A stretch of 64,000 nucleotides of DNA from Cavia porcellus (GCF_034190915.1 NW_026947503.1:23952532-24016531); one strand, 5' to 3'. Counted from the stretch's first letter, positions 24,391 to 36,444 are shown. The notes: generated from the letters alone by a model not told the origin. Translations and numbers: made by a program.

Positions 24391-25119
24391 CTTTCGGGAG
24401 AACATGGTGGATAGATAACAGCAGCTACAGAGGTTCTCTGACATAGAGAGCTGAGATTCCAGGAATGGTGTGGTGTGGGGAATCCTAAGCAGGGGAAGAT
24501 ATACCCTGCCAATGCAGGAATGAACTAAGCTGAGAGAAACCAACTGGAAATGCAGTCTTGGTGCTGTGACTGGAACAGCTAAAGTCTCAGTGCCAAAGCT
24601 GGAACCCACACCTCTGGAAACTGTGGCTTGAATTTCCTGCTGCTGCTACAGCATCTGAATCAGCACTGCAGAGATGGAGACGCGAAAGCTCAGAGAGCGG
24701 GAATTGGTGAACCAAATTGAGAGCAGAGCTGTGGAGAGCCCTGCATCGACCTGCAGTGAGCGAGAGGAATGGGGACTCTTCCAAAGATAAGGAGGCTCCA
24801 ACAGAGGACATTCTGGGACTTGGCAGACTAGCTGGAACAGGATGCTGCAGTGACTTCAGTCACATAATCCCTTCTCAGGTGGGTGATGCCATGGACTAAG
24901 ACCCAGTAGGCTAGCCCAAACCAGGTCCCTGCACGTGGCAGTGCACCCTAATGCAGTGAAGCCTTTAGCAGGTTGAATGACCTGGAGGGGAGGACCCAGC
25001 ATAGGCTGCCCCAGTCTGTGTCTCCCTAGTACACTGCAGTGGGCGGGAACACCTAGCCTGCGGATTCAAACAAACTGTAACCAACAAAGAAAAAAACTGG
25101 GCCTCCTATATATGCTTGT

Positions 25120-26095
25120 ATGGAAGGAACAAAAAGTATAGAAAGAGGGAGCAACAAGAAAGGGTCCTCAGTCCCCAACCCTGAGAACACTGATCCAGGA
25201 AAGGTAAGTGCAAAGGAGAATGAGGACAGAAAACATGCAGTATCAGGCATGGAACCAATAGACATAAAGCGATATCTCCAGGACCTCATAGACGAGTTCA
25301 AAAGTGAAGTATTTAACCAAGTAAAGCAAGATATAAGTAGAATAGTTAAAGAAATGCTAAGCACCTCCCAAGAAAACACAGATGGTGGAATGAAAGAACA
25401 AAAAAAGGGGAGAATTGTTTGATGGAGAAAATAGAAAAAACATAGAATACATAAAGCAGGTTCAAAGAGATTACCAGGAAACTAAAAGCTCTATTGAAAG
25501 CTGGCATAAGAACTTGAAAGAAACTAAGGGTAGATTATCTGAATTGGAGGACAGATTTGTAATGTGGGAGCATGAAATGAAAAACTTTTTAAAAATAACA
25601 AGGAAACAAGCAGTAACAATAAAAAGGCTAGAAGATGATAAGAGGATCATAACTTAAGAATTAAGAATGTAAAGGAAGAAGCAGGGATACAAACAAATGA
25701 ACTGCAAAGGCTATTCACAGAAATAATCAAGGAGAACTTCCCTAATATGGGAAAAAGTAAAGATACTCAGATCTATGAGGCATACAGGACCCCAGCCACC
25801 TACAACCCAAACAGAACTACACCCAAGGATATAATAATGAAAATTCCAGAAATCCAATATAAGAACAGAATATTAAAAGCTGTCAGAGACAGGAAACAGA
25901 TCACTTACAAGGGAACACCCATCAGAATTGCAGCAGACTTCTCAGCACAAACCATCAAGTCACAAAGAGCATGGGGAGAAATAATTCAAGCTTTGAAGAA
26001 CAATAACCTCCAGCCAAGATTGATATATCTTGCACAACTGTCCCTAGAAATTTATGGAGAAACAAGGTGATTCCAGGATAAAGAGGAACTAGGGG
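25120..26095 (+). pseudogene. L1 ORF1p remnant in copy B
   Basis: Three open segments follow in order: 25120-25422 (N-terminal region, 100 codons, acidic and polar), 25415-25657 (coiled coil and start of the RRM-like domain, with RDYQETKSSIESW and KRLEDDKR), and 25747-26070 (C-terminal domain, with YNPNRTTPKDIIMKIPE and KQITYKGTPIRI). The first and third share a frame, the second is shifted, and a stop separates the second and third, so at least two frameshifts and a stop have broken it. The start is taken at the ATG at 25120. The order and lengths fit mammalian L1 ORF1p, which binds its own RNA in the ribonucleoprotein. It is best preserved of the three copies. Confidence 0.88.
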
Positions 26096-26284
26096 AATTT
26101 GCAACCACCAATTCAACTCTACAGAGAATACTGCAGGACATTCTAAAAGACAAAAATATCAAGATTCCAGAAAAGTGGCAGAGAGGCCACAATGAATGGA
26201 GCAGAAAGCGAAATGAACAAGACAAACTGACAACTAATGACAGAAAAGGAGCTCAACAGAAATAAGGCAGAGAAGGTTGGATGG

Positions 26285-27240
26285 TATGAAGCTATTTTGG
26301 AGAAAACAAGGCATCATAATAGCTAGTGCTGATTTAATATCATATTGTTTTGAAGTCCCATCCAGCTTTTGTTCTTCTGTCTCTATCAGTCTTAATAGGT
26401 TGTATCTTATTGGATTTTATTATATGTGATAATATAAACAAAAACTTTTATAGTTAAGGAGATTATACAGAATCCATTGTTCATTTTCTGTTAGTTGATT
26501 CTAAATACCCTGTAATACTGTCATTCTCTTGAATGGTTTTACATTGTCTTGATATGTTTGATGCTACAGTATACAAAGTTATACTCAAAGATTTCAAGGA
26601 AAGAGACACTATGGTAACTACTTTTATGTTGGGATATCTTGTGGTGAAGCACTGTTTTGCTTAAATGGCTATATTCTGATCTGTGCTGTTTTGTTGTTAT
26701 GTCCTCTTTTATCTCAATCTCCTTTTTTGATTATTTTTTTTATTTTTATCTTTTTATTTAAGGGAAAAAATAAATATAGAATAGCAGGATATATTATAGT
26801 AACTTTTTTGATTTCCTATTAACTTGATTTGAAACCCTGTATTGCTCTCACCATCTTGTTTTGACTGATTTTACTCTATTCTGTTTTGCTTAATAGTACC
26901 AAGTTTGGGAGTATAGGCAACAACTGTGAAGACAATAAGATACACTATGATTCCCATTCTGATTTGACTATTATCTTCTTTTGAAATCCTGTAATGTCTC
27001 CAATGTTTTGGTTTTATTGGTTTGTTCTTTACTGTTTTGTTCAATTTTATTATAACTGATAATATAGGCAGTTCTTTTTAAGATAGCAAGAGGCATTATG
27101 GTAACCATTGTTAATCACCTTGCATTTTGTTTTTACATTATGTATTGTGTCCATCCTTTTAATTTGACTGACTGTTTCCTTATGTCACATTTCGTTTTAT
27201 TCTCTTCAAAAAAAAAGTAATAAGAACTGTGGGAGTAATA
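26285..27240 (+). repeat. Tandem units of about 150-175 bp in copy B 3' half
   Basis: Units recur with landmarks at about 26300, 26467, 26612, 26790, 26945 and 27095. The clearest pieces are GAAGCTATTTTGGAGAAAAC, CACTATGGTAACTACTTT, CATTATGGTAACCATTG, TTTCCTATTAACTTG and TTTTGAAATCCTGTAATG. Each unit ends in a T-rich run such as TTTTATTCTGTTTTGC-type sequence. There is no open frame across the array. Confidence 0.72.
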
Positions 27241-27576
27241 AAACCCAAAATGTGTAATTGTCATTGTAAAAAAGAGAGGAAAAGTGCTCTAAAGGATATA
27301 ACTGCATGTATGTTTAAGCATATAAGATAGATAATAATATAAGATATTACTGAGTTTTTGTTGGGTCATTGAACAAAACTGTTTGCCGTTTCATTGTTTG
27401 ATTGTCCACTTTGTATGCTTTAATTTTGTAACTTGAACAACTATTTCTAAGATGACAATATGTAGTTTATTAACTAGTGATTTCCTACTGTTTATTTTTT
27501 TTTAACTCGGCATAACTTGTACCCTTCTTCTGTTATTTTCTCCTTAAATAAAATTTTAAAAAAATGTTTTTTTCAA

Positions 27577-27889
27577 AAATACAAAGATTTGTTGCATTGA
27601 AAGCATAACCTAGAAAAACTTAGTAACTTCAGCTTGGTAGAACATTATTTAAAAGTAATTGAAAGTCATGATTATTGATGATTATGTAAGTATTGAAGCA
27701 TATTCAGGCAATACAATTTTGGGAGAACAGGAGTGTCCCATTTTAGTTTCCAAACTGATCAGTGGAAATTAAGAGCTGTAGAGGAGCTAGAAGATGTAGT
27801 CAGAGTCATTTAGTTCTGAAGAATCAGAGTGAGTGACATTCACTGTAAATTTCTATGTCTGGTTTTCGTCATTAGATGATGGACCTTGT
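27577..27889. other. Non-coding flank, nothing recognised
   Basis: Unique-looking sequence downstream of copy B. Confidence 0.5.
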
Positions 27890-28270
27890 ATCAGTTGTCT
27901 GTTGCTGTATAACAAAACACCTCATACCTTAGCAGCTTAATACATGCTTCTTATTTGGTTGATGTTGGTGAGAATTTGCATGCTGCTTAAGCGAGTCCTT
28001 TTATTTGATACCTCACAGGCTATCACAGGCAAGATTCAGTTTTTCATGAGAATTTGAACAAAGGGTATCAGTTTTTTTCTGGCTGTAAGCTACTCTCAGT
28101 TCCTTGCTGGCACCTCTTGACCATGGCCACATGCTCCATCAAAGCGTGAAAGTCACAAGACATCCTATAAGATCAGCTGGCAAGACAGAAGTTGTGGAGT
28201 TTTGTAACCTGATCACAGAAGTGGCTTCCGTCATCTTTACCAAATCTGTTTGTCAGAAATAAATTACCTG
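27890..28270 (+). mobile_element. Ancient LTR-like interspersed repeat, unassigned
   Basis: Opens TATCAGTTGTCTGTTGCTGT, then ATAACAAAACACCTC and TAGCAGCTTAATAC, the pattern of a common mammalian LTR-like repeat (compare 'TATTGCTG..TAACAAA..ACC' starts). Later GAAAGTCACAAGACATC fits the same class. The family name and exact limits are uncertain. Confidence 0.45.
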
Positions 28271-29084
28271 CTTTAAGGGGATTACGCAAGGAGGTTGGAG
28301 TTACTTGAGGCAGTGATACGTATCTGCCTACCACAGTGCTCTCAGAGAGACCTGTCTTTGCTGCCAGGCAGTTCCTGTCCTTCATTCAGTGAAGAAGTTG
28401 CCTGTCAGTGTCACGAGTTTCCACAACGCACGGCCCACATTTGGCTGTTTTGCCTTTTTCTCCTCTATACTGTTCATTGCTTTTCAGGGAGTAACAGTGA
28501 GCACCCTTTGGCCAGTACTTCCCACAATTAAGTACAAATATTTCTGTGTTACTAAATTATCCTTTTGATGTTAGTTAATGAAATAGATAGAAAATACGTA
28601 TCATAGAAAGAGAACAAGAGTGCCAGATTTAGAGACAGTGGCGGTAATATATGTTTTTTGGTCTTTGGCTCCTTTTGATAGTATCCCCATAGGAGAACCG
28701 GAGCTGTGATTATGTTTAATGGAGTTCAGTTGTTGAGGAATAATAACTTTAACAGAGACATATAGGAATGGAAATGATGAGAAAACAAGTGTGCGTGTAT
28801 ATTTTGGCAACTGAAGATAAACTTTTTTTCAAGGTCTTTGAAGTTTGGGATACATCTGAAATTTACTATGGAATTTTAAAGAGTGAGCTCATTCATTTTA
28901 TAGCATTCTATATTGATTTAAATGCACTCATATTATTCTTGACATCCTTGGTTTATGGGGGCATAAATCTTTAGGTGTATGGGAGCATAAATCTTTAGGT
29001 GTATAATCTACTGAATATATTAGTGAAAACCAAGATCTTTTACTAAATACTACCTTCCCTTGACAATGTGACTTATATATAACC
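28271..29084. other. Non-coding DNA with a 24-bp tandem duplication
   Basis: No gene recognised. TATGGG(G/A)GCATAAATCTTT plus AGGTG is present twice head to tail at 28954-28977 and 28978-29001 with one difference. Confidence 0.6.
28954..29001. repeat. 24-bp tandem duplication
   Basis: Two adjacent copies of a 24-base unit differ at one base. This is likely a simple replication slippage event. Confidence 0.9.
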
Positions 29085-29290
29085 AGTCACTAAAAAAATA
29101 TTCATTGCATTTAATGAGTACCAGGTACTCTTTAAATAATTTTTAAATAATTCATTTTGCCTTCATAACATTCCTAGAAGTAAGTACTGTTATTACTTCC
29201 ATGTACGGAGAGGCACACAAGAGATTAAACAATCTGCCCAAGAGCACATATCTCAGAAGGGGTGAAAGTCCAAGTCAGCTTCTTTTAAGG
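29085..29290 (+). mobile_element. MIR SINE fossil
   Basis: The central MIR pattern is visible: TGAGTACCAGGTACTC, CCTTCATAACATTCCTAGAA, GTAAGTACTGTTATTA, AGGCACACAAGAGATTAAAC and CTGCCCAAGAGCACATA. Inactive and mammal-wide in age. Confidence 0.75.
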
Positions 29291-29835
29291 TTTGTCATGT
29301 ATTCGCTTTTGATGCATGAGATAAAAAGTATATTGAAAACAGTAATTACTCCTTTTGAGTAGACACACTGAATGCCGTGTGCTTTATTTACTTGCTAGAG
29401 ATGGTTGGCAGCCACACTTCAAGTTTATGTTACTTTGGTTTGGCTGACATACTCCAAAATAGACCCTAATACAGTGCACTCACAGGCTCTCAGTTTTAAA
29501 TTTAGAGACAAGATTCCAAATGGCATTCTTGAAAATGGATCAGAACTAACATAAAAAGGGTGAGATTAACTATTGAAAACGCCAGCCCCAAAATTAGTTT
29601 TGAAGTTTTTTAACTGATGGGATCAAAAGTCTCCCAAATACAACCAGAAACACCTAAAGGGAGAAAATTCAGTGTTTTCTATTATCATTGCTTCATGTCA
29701 AAAAATAAAGATAAAAATCCACTTTCTTTTCATGAAAGTTTGTGTTGATCATTCTTCTCATCTGTCTTATGTACCACAGTTATTGCCAAGTTGTGTCTTG
29801 CTGGCACTTGTCACTCTCAACTTTATTCTTTTGGG
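29291..29835. other. Non-coding DNA, no gene recognised
   Basis: AT-rich unique sequence between a MIR and an ID relic; nothing recognised. Confidence 0.5.
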
Positions 29836-29913
29836 GGTGGGGGGTTCCAGGGATTGAATTCATGACCTCACGCTTGCCAGGTAGGCGCTTGTGCTGTTGG
29901 GTCTTCAGCTTCA
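29836..29913 (-). mobile_element. ID SINE
   Basis: On the plus strand GGGGGTTCCAGGGATTGAAT, CTCACGCTTGCCAGGTAGGC and GCTTGTGCTG form the reverse complement of an ID body (AGGCACAAGC, B-box-like sequence and CAGTACC-type end). No A-tail duplication was resolved. Confidence 0.75.
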
Positions 29914-30003
29914 TTTTTCTGGGAAAGCTAACATTTTCCCAGCCCAACACAACCTTTTCTTTATTTGCCTGTACACATCTCTCTGTTGCATTGTTGTAGG
30001 TAA

Positions 30004-30935
30004 AACTTTAAGTTTTTTGAGGAATCTTCGTAAGATTTCCATAGTGATTTACCACTTTACATCCCCACCACCAGTGCAGAAAGGTTCCTTTTTCCCCATA
30101 ACCATGTCAGCATTTATAATTGGTTAGTTTCTTGGCAGCCATTCTTTCTGGAGTGGAATAGAATCTCAATGTTGTTTTAATTTGCTTTTTGTGAACTACC
30201 AGTGATGCTGAACATTTTTCATATATTTATTTGCTGTGTATAGTTGTTCATCTGAGAAGTTCTCTTTATTTCAGATGTCAGTTTTTGGATTGGGTCTTTA
30301 AATTGGGGGGGTCATTATGTAGTTTAGATCTTATTTATTTGTCTGAGGAGTAGCTGGTAAAAGATTTTTCCCATTCTGTGGTTGTCTCTTCACTCTGTTG
30401 GTGGTTTCTTTTGCTGTTCAAAAGCTTTTCAGTTTGATATGATCTCAGTTATTGATTGTTCATAATATTTTCTGTGCACTTGGGGGTTTGTTCACAAAGC
30501 TTTTGCTTACAGCTATGTCTTTGAGAGTTTTGCCTATGTTGTCTTCCAGCAGATTAAGTGTTTCTGTTTTAGTATTTAAATCTTTGGTCCATTTCTATTT
30601 TAGTTTAGTGTATGGTGAGAGAAAAGAGTCTAGGTTCAGGCTCGAGTTTGTAGAAAGCCAGTTTTCCTAGCATCATTTTATTAAATAGGCTATCTTTCTT
30701 GCAGTGAAACTTTTTGATATATTTGTTATAGCTGAAGTAGATGAGTGTGCTTGGAGTTGTTTCTGCATCTTCTGTTGTATTTTGTTGATCCTTAGGTCTG
30801 GGTGTGTGTGTTTTGCCAGTACCATGCTGTTTTTATCATAGTAGCTCTGTAGTATAACTTCAGATTGGAGATTGTGAGACCCCTGCCTTGCCCTTGCAGC
30901 TCAGAATTGCTTTTGCTGTTCTAGGTGTCTTCTAG
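30004..30935 (-). mobile_element. L1 ORF2 3' fragment
   Basis: On the plus strand the segment reads as the complement of the L1 ORF2 C-terminal region: CACTTTACATCCCCACCACC, AGTGATGCTGAACATTTTTC, CATTCTGTGGTTGTCTC, CTGTTCAAAAGCTTTTCAG, TTTGGTCCATTTCTATTTTA and CAGTACCATGCTGTTTTTAT. These are long-conserved L1 landmarks. No open frame survives (72 codons at most, in the wrong direction). It carries neither the endonuclease nor the reverse transcriptase core. Confidence 0.88.
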
Positions 30936-33900
30936 CCACTTATTTTTAAATAGGGATGAGTTTTTAATTATTTCACTAAGAATGAGATTAAGTAAAATTA
31001 GGTGAAGCCTAGGGCCCCTGAGACTAGGAATTTGGTAAATAAGCAATTAGCACATAAAACTATTGTTATAGGTTTTATTTATAGTTGGAGCACACTTACA
31101 ACTGTTGGGCTAGGCAAACTATTTCTAAGGTGGTAGTAGTCATGCATTCATTTATTCTCAGACACATTTAGTTAAGTCCTTTCCATGTGCAGATCTTGAA
31201 GAATGAATCACAGTTTTGAAGGAGAGATGAAGAAGTTATGACTGTTCTCTAAACCAGGCCTTTTCTATTGGGGAGAATTTCCCAATGACCTAGATCATCT
31301 GAGGTTTATGAATGCACAAGTCCAGGGCATAGAATAGAAAAATATTTGGTGATTACAATTTCAGTGTGCAGTTATGACTTATTTAGGTATATGGATAAAT
31401 GTGGTTTTGTCACTGTGTATTAAATGGATGCAAATATATCACGTGAACAATGCAGACATTGCATCTGGAATAATCTAACCTTTGTATGGAAAAGCAATTT
31501 TTTATTTAAAAAATAATTCAGTGGACAAAGGAACAGTGGAAGGCTTCTAGAGGGCTGACAAAGCTCTGTGTATAAACCTGGATAATATTGCACAGATTTT
31601 TTTGATAAACAGTTGTCATGCTAAATATGCTATAAATTTTGTGCTAAAGCACTCATATATATGCTTTAAGTATAATAGCAAAATCAGAGTATTTTTTCCA
31701 TATTGCTTGCATTTTTAGAGGAGTTATGTCTTCAAAATTAGTGTATTTTGCATATTAACTTTTATGTGAATATGAAACTTAGATTAAAAGTAAATGATAT
31801 AAAGCATCATCGTTACAATCTTCATTTTTATAGTTAGTCTTGTATGGGAGAAATTAGGTAAGCTGCTTAAATTTTCTAACAAAGTTGACCTTGGTTTGAC
31901 TTTCTTTCTTTGCTTTTAAATCAAACTCTGGCAAGTTTCATCATTGAAAAATTTTGCATGGTTTATTTTTCACCAGTCTGTTCTGTAATGCTTCTAATCA
32001 TACCAGAATCACCTGGATCAGTGATTGCTGGCGTGCTTACTCTGTAGTATTTTCCACATGCTGTGCCCAGCTCAGTATTATTGCCGCTGCAGTGGTGGAC
32101 ATGTTTTGTCCAACATGGCACGTAATACTCTCAGATTTCCTCAAAGCTAGGCAGTTGTTGGGAAGGATGATCAATTTCACTTTACCCTATCTGATCATCT
32201 TCAAGATCTACTTCCCACTTTTCATAACAAGTGGGAGCCTAGAGTTGATGGACTGCAGAGATCTTTTTCATCTTCTTTGTGGCTGTCTTCCTGCCTTAGA
32301 TATGGACAGCCCTCAATTAAAATCAGCCGCCAAGATGGCCAGGGAGAAAGGAAGACTACCTTGGTTGTAGTTTCTATTTTTACCTTTCAATTTTAGAAGA
32401 CAAATGTAGTTTCATAATCTGAATTCATGAGAAATCATTTACATGTAAATTCGTTGTCATTTCATTTACCCTAACAGAATTCTAACACTGTATCTTTTGA
32501 AATTTGCTCAGAATAAAATGTAATTTCTAGTTGTAATCTTTGTTTTGTCTCTAAGAATTTTGTTTGAATGTATATTAAATGTAATGGAATGAAAGCCAAG
32601 AATAGCTTGGAGAGGGGGGTGTGAAAGGAAGTAGGATCACGGTTTCAAAATATTGTGAAAAGGAGATAATCAAATGCAATACTTCCCTTTCATGTTGATA
32701 TCCTCATTTTGTTCCTGACCCTGTGTTCACACTGCAGTGTTGTAAAGCCTGCGGCCACTGGTGACCAGCCAACCAGATGGTCACAATTGCCAGGCAGATG
32801 CAGCACTCTTGGGTGCCATGAATTAGATTTGACAAAAATGGGCAAAGAATAGACAGTACTGCAAGTAACTTTGTTTTATAAAAGTATTTCCTCCAACCGA
32901 AGGCTTAATCTGTACTCTGTATTCTGAATTTTGCAGTAGTCTCAATTGGTGGGAAGACATGAACTTTGAAATCACATATACAAATTCTCTTCTCATAACT
33001 GTTGTAATTAATCCAAGTTAATATAACATCTATGACAAAATTCTTTAACCTGTTGAGTGAGCAACATAGTTTGTCACAGGATTTTGGAGGATGACATGAG
33101 ACAACATATGAGACAATGCATGGCAAGTGATTGATGCTCAGTAAATGTTAACTCCCACCTTTTCCTGTCCCCAACTGGTCTTCAGAACCTGGTACCAGCA
33201 GCTTCCCAGCTGTAGCTTTATAATAATTAAGTAGAACATTGATGAAGGTCCATGTTTCTGGTGCTACCACTGAAAAGGATGGGTTGATTCCACTATAAAC
33301 ATTGTTTATTGACACGGGTCCTGACTTCCAAGTATTCTTTACATAAAAAGATCACATTAAAAAAAGAAGAAGAAGAAAGACCACATAACCTTAAGTGAAT
33401 TGCTGTGTAGATGGTATTAGGTGCATTTCTTCAAGGTCCAGTAGACATAGAAATGGGCTTTTGAAGCAAACTCAATTATTACGGTATTAATTCACATGGA
33501 GGGCCTAAGTGAGGAGCTGTGCGGCAGCCACTGGGCCCCGCTAAGAAGCTTGGCTGTGGTGATGCTCCATTCCACGCCTTCATGCTTCTCCCTCCTAAGT
33601 TTCCCCACCCTCTGTCCTCAGGGCTGGAACTCACTGCTCCCATTCTTCCCGGCATCTGGCACACTACCTGCTGTTTGGATAAGTGAATTCCCCAAAAGTG
33701 AGTAAACCGCTGACAGAAGTTGGCCTAGCAGGCAAATTTATGTTCCTGCGATACTGGAATAATGCTCTTCGAGAAGGGTTGTTTCTGGAAGCTAATGAAG
33801 GACAGTGGAGCTCTTCAGATGAACAGTGTCCAGGGCACTGGACAGTTTTCTTCAGTTTCTACTACCATCACTGCAGTTTTATAGGTTGTTAGCTTTTCAG

Positions 33901-34639
33901 TTAGAACACAGGATCTATCAAGTGTCATGGGCAGCCTCTGTATACTGCTGGCCTGTCCATTTCAGAGCAGTGGCCAGGAGAGATGATTTGTTGTCCAGGA
34001 GGGCTCATCATGCAGGGCATTGCTCCTGAGCACCTTCCTTGTACAGACTTTGCTCAGGTGTTAAGGGTGACAGCCTAAGCTAGCATTATCCCCCAGTGAA
34101 AGTGATCTTATTTTATGATGAAATGTATTATCAGGAGATTATTCTAGCTAGACTCTCCAAGTTTATATGTTAAAAAGTTTGTAACTCAAATTCTAGGGCA
34201 AATAGCTAGTCTGTTGACTTGTATGTTAATTTGAATCATATCATTGTATGAAGCAACAAAATGTGAAAATAATACTACATAAAAAGCACTGGTTTAGGGA
34301 TGTTTATGTTGCAGCAGGGTTTATGATGCTTTATGTGCTTTATGTGATTTTATGCTTACAACTCTGCAAAGTAAGTACTATCGTATGAAATCCTGCATGT
34401 TAGAACTTAGGGTAAAGACTGTGGTCATCTGACTGCATAAATGCTTGATGAAGAAATCAGTCAGCAGATATGGTGAATGTCTCAGGAGGGGAAGCTAGGC
34501 AACAGAACTGGGGCTGAGCTTCCTAACTTGAGTGCTAATGTTCTTTCCACATACTACATTTTCCGTATTTCTGGGGACGTGCTTATGACAAGGTAGGATT
34601 TTATTGTTGAAAAGTGAACATATTGCCTCCACTAGTATC
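30936..34639. other. Non-coding DNA, no gene recognised
   Basis: Mostly unique, AT-rich. A weak L2/MIR-like minus-strand piece lies at 31142-31215 (CATTCATTTATTCTC, then CTTTCCATGTGCAG) and another near 33110-33160. The 138-codon frame at 31954-32370 has an ATG and a hydrophobic stretch but no domain similarity and no coding bias that I can see. A small A-rich GAA run is at 33361-33378. Confidence 0.55.
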
Positions 34640-35060
34640 ATCACTTGACAAACACACTGTATCAGACTTTCCTGGGTACTGCACCCAGTGCCCCTCAGCT
34701 GTGCTATCCTGTCCACCACCTGTCCAGCTCTATCTCTTTTTCCTTTGCCAAGCTCTAGGCAAACTAGTTCAGTCCTGTACTTATCTCTTGTATGCCTACT
34801 TGCCTTTTCTGAGATGTATCAAATGCCTCTTCTGACTACTATCTAAGACCCAAACCTTATCCTATGTCTTCCTACAATGATTTCTGGCAACTTCCTCCAA
34901 TTTGCTTACTATTCTCTGCAACCTTGAAGGTACCTCTGTTCATGTCTAAAGCCTAATTCAAATGGTTCCTTTGTGTGTTTCGCTTAGATATCTTCGCTCC
35001 CTGAATGAGTTGCCATTGAAGCTATTACCTTCTTGGCTTATACTAATCCTTTAAACATAT
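34640..35060 (+). mobile_element. Possible decayed L2 fragment
   Basis: The C/T-rich text with CTGCAACCTTGAAGG, AAAGCCTAATTCAAATGG and TTACCTTCTTGGC resembles the L2 ORF2 end and 3' UTR, but matches are patchy and no L2 terminus is seen. Confidence 0.35.
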
Positions 35061-35090
35061 TCATGATGAGGCAGTAATTCATTTGTCTCA

Positions 35091-35187
35091 CTGCTGGACG
35101 GCTCCAAACCACCAGAAATGCATGCATGACTGTCACATTAGGTTGATGAGACAGTCGTGCATGGGCCTCTAGTGGTCCAGCCAGCAG
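35091..35187. repeat. 97-bp imperfect hairpin (fossil MITE or RNA hairpin)
   Basis: The left arm at 35091-35134 and right arm at 35150-35187 are imperfect reverse complements. CTGCTGG pairs at the outside, ACCACCAG with CTAGTGGT in the middle, and CATGCATGACTGTC with GACAGTCGTGCATG at the base of a 15-nt loop. The shape fits a small palindromic MITE, or by form a miRNA-like hairpin. The core TGCATGACTGTC recurs in the palindromic insertion at 63378-63490. Confidence 0.65.
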
Positions 35188-36444
35188 GAAAGTGTTAAGC
35201 ACACAGTAAATAGTAATTTTCTTTTTGTTTCTTAAGGCAAAACCCCCTCCCCATTCTCTTTTATTCTCTCTAATAAAAAAAGCCTGGTTTCATAGCTCAT
35301 GAAATTCTTGAACAGGAGAGAGAAAAACATCACATGTGGTTGAAAGTAAATGTGGTTCTTGTTTTGATCTTTGAATGTGTCTCTTCTCATCTTTCATATT
35401 GGCCAGGCATGGATTAAGCAGTGTTTCTTGTGTCTGGGTCATTTCTTTTTTAATGTTAGAAGCTTTTTTTCTTTCAGTATTTGCATGGCCAACAAGTTGA
35501 TGCTGGGGGGTATCATATCATTCAGGTTGTGCCATGATCCCTTGTTATTTTGGAAGAACACTGAGTACTCAGATGTATTTAGAAGACAATTTTTGCTAGG
35601 GAATGGTATTAGCTGAACTTTTTGAAATTTTACTTTAACAATTTTGTACCCCTCAATTTACCTGGACATTGAATATAGTCAGAATGGAAGTGTTCACTCA
35701 TTGCCGTAAAACACCCTATTAAAACACTACACTTAAATACCATAAACAGTTTAAAAAATCAGATACACTACTAGGATAACACAATGTGCAAATACTTTGG
35801 AACTCTATTATCTTCAATAACAGTAACATCTAACACTACTGATTCATAAGATCTTTGAACAGAAAGCTCTATGAGAGTTATGGGAAAGTAGTGATTAATG
35901 GCATTCCTTTTCTTTGCTTTTTAAAATTGTGTGTTTGTCACTGTCCTTATTCTTTGTTTCCATTTTACACCATGCGTCACAGCGTAAGCCAGATTCTCCA
36001 GAGAATTACAAAAGCTGTGTCAACTTCATGAACACATTTACAGTGCTGTATTTGAGTGTTTTTTTTTCCTTTTATAAATTAGTTTAGGTCATGTAAACCT
36101 GAAGAAATGTCAGTACTAATTTAGAGTGGGAAAGAATTCAGTTTCTAAGATACAGTAGCACATTCTTAGGTATCATGGAATTGAGAAACTCTGTGAATAA
36201 AATCGATCAACTCTAGATGAAGGTCAGTGTGTTAAAATGTCAAGAAAACAATGATGTGGCCAAGCCAGAATTTTGCAGGGGCCACAGCAATCCTAACATG
36301 AAAGGAATTATAAATGGCTTATCTTACTTTACAAGTTAGGGGTATAAATTCTCCCATGTTTTTATTTTCTTACTTTTCTAGTTAGCCAAGAATCCACAGC
36401 CGTTATTAACAGCATTCAGGATGTTGCCGCCACTCCTGTGAGTC
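35188..36444. other. Non-coding DNA, no gene recognised
   Basis: Unique AT-rich sequence up to the LTR; nothing recognised. Confidence 0.5.

Larger units (their letters stand above)
24375..27576 (+). mobile_element. ORF1-only L1 derivative, copy B (HAL1-like)
   Basis: The body runs 24391-27560. It has a 5' UTR of about 0.7 kb beginning CTTTCGGGAGAACATGG, a broken ORF1 (25120-26095), a short link, tandem units (about 26285-27240) and a unique 3' tail ending CCTTAAATAAAATTTTAAA. Flanks AAAATGTTCATCTCAA (24375-24390) and AAAATGTTTTTTTCAA (27561-27576) agree at 13 of 16 positions, a plausible decayed target-site duplication, which would make this one complete retrotransposed unit of about 3.2 kb. 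No endonuclease or reverse transcriptase sequence exists between ORF1 and the repeats. Unlike A and C, the ORF2 stub is also missing. The tail aligns with copy A over about 200 bases, but the 5' UTR differs from copy A. Confidence 0.82.

Noticed and set aside
25120..26070. A domesticated, functional ORF1-derived host gene
   Set aside because: At least two frameshifts and a stop break the frame, so there is no sign of protein-level maintenance.
31954..32370. 138-codon frame with a hydrophobic central segment
   Set aside because: Resembles chance translation; no family similarity, no splice or start context, AT-rich surroundings.
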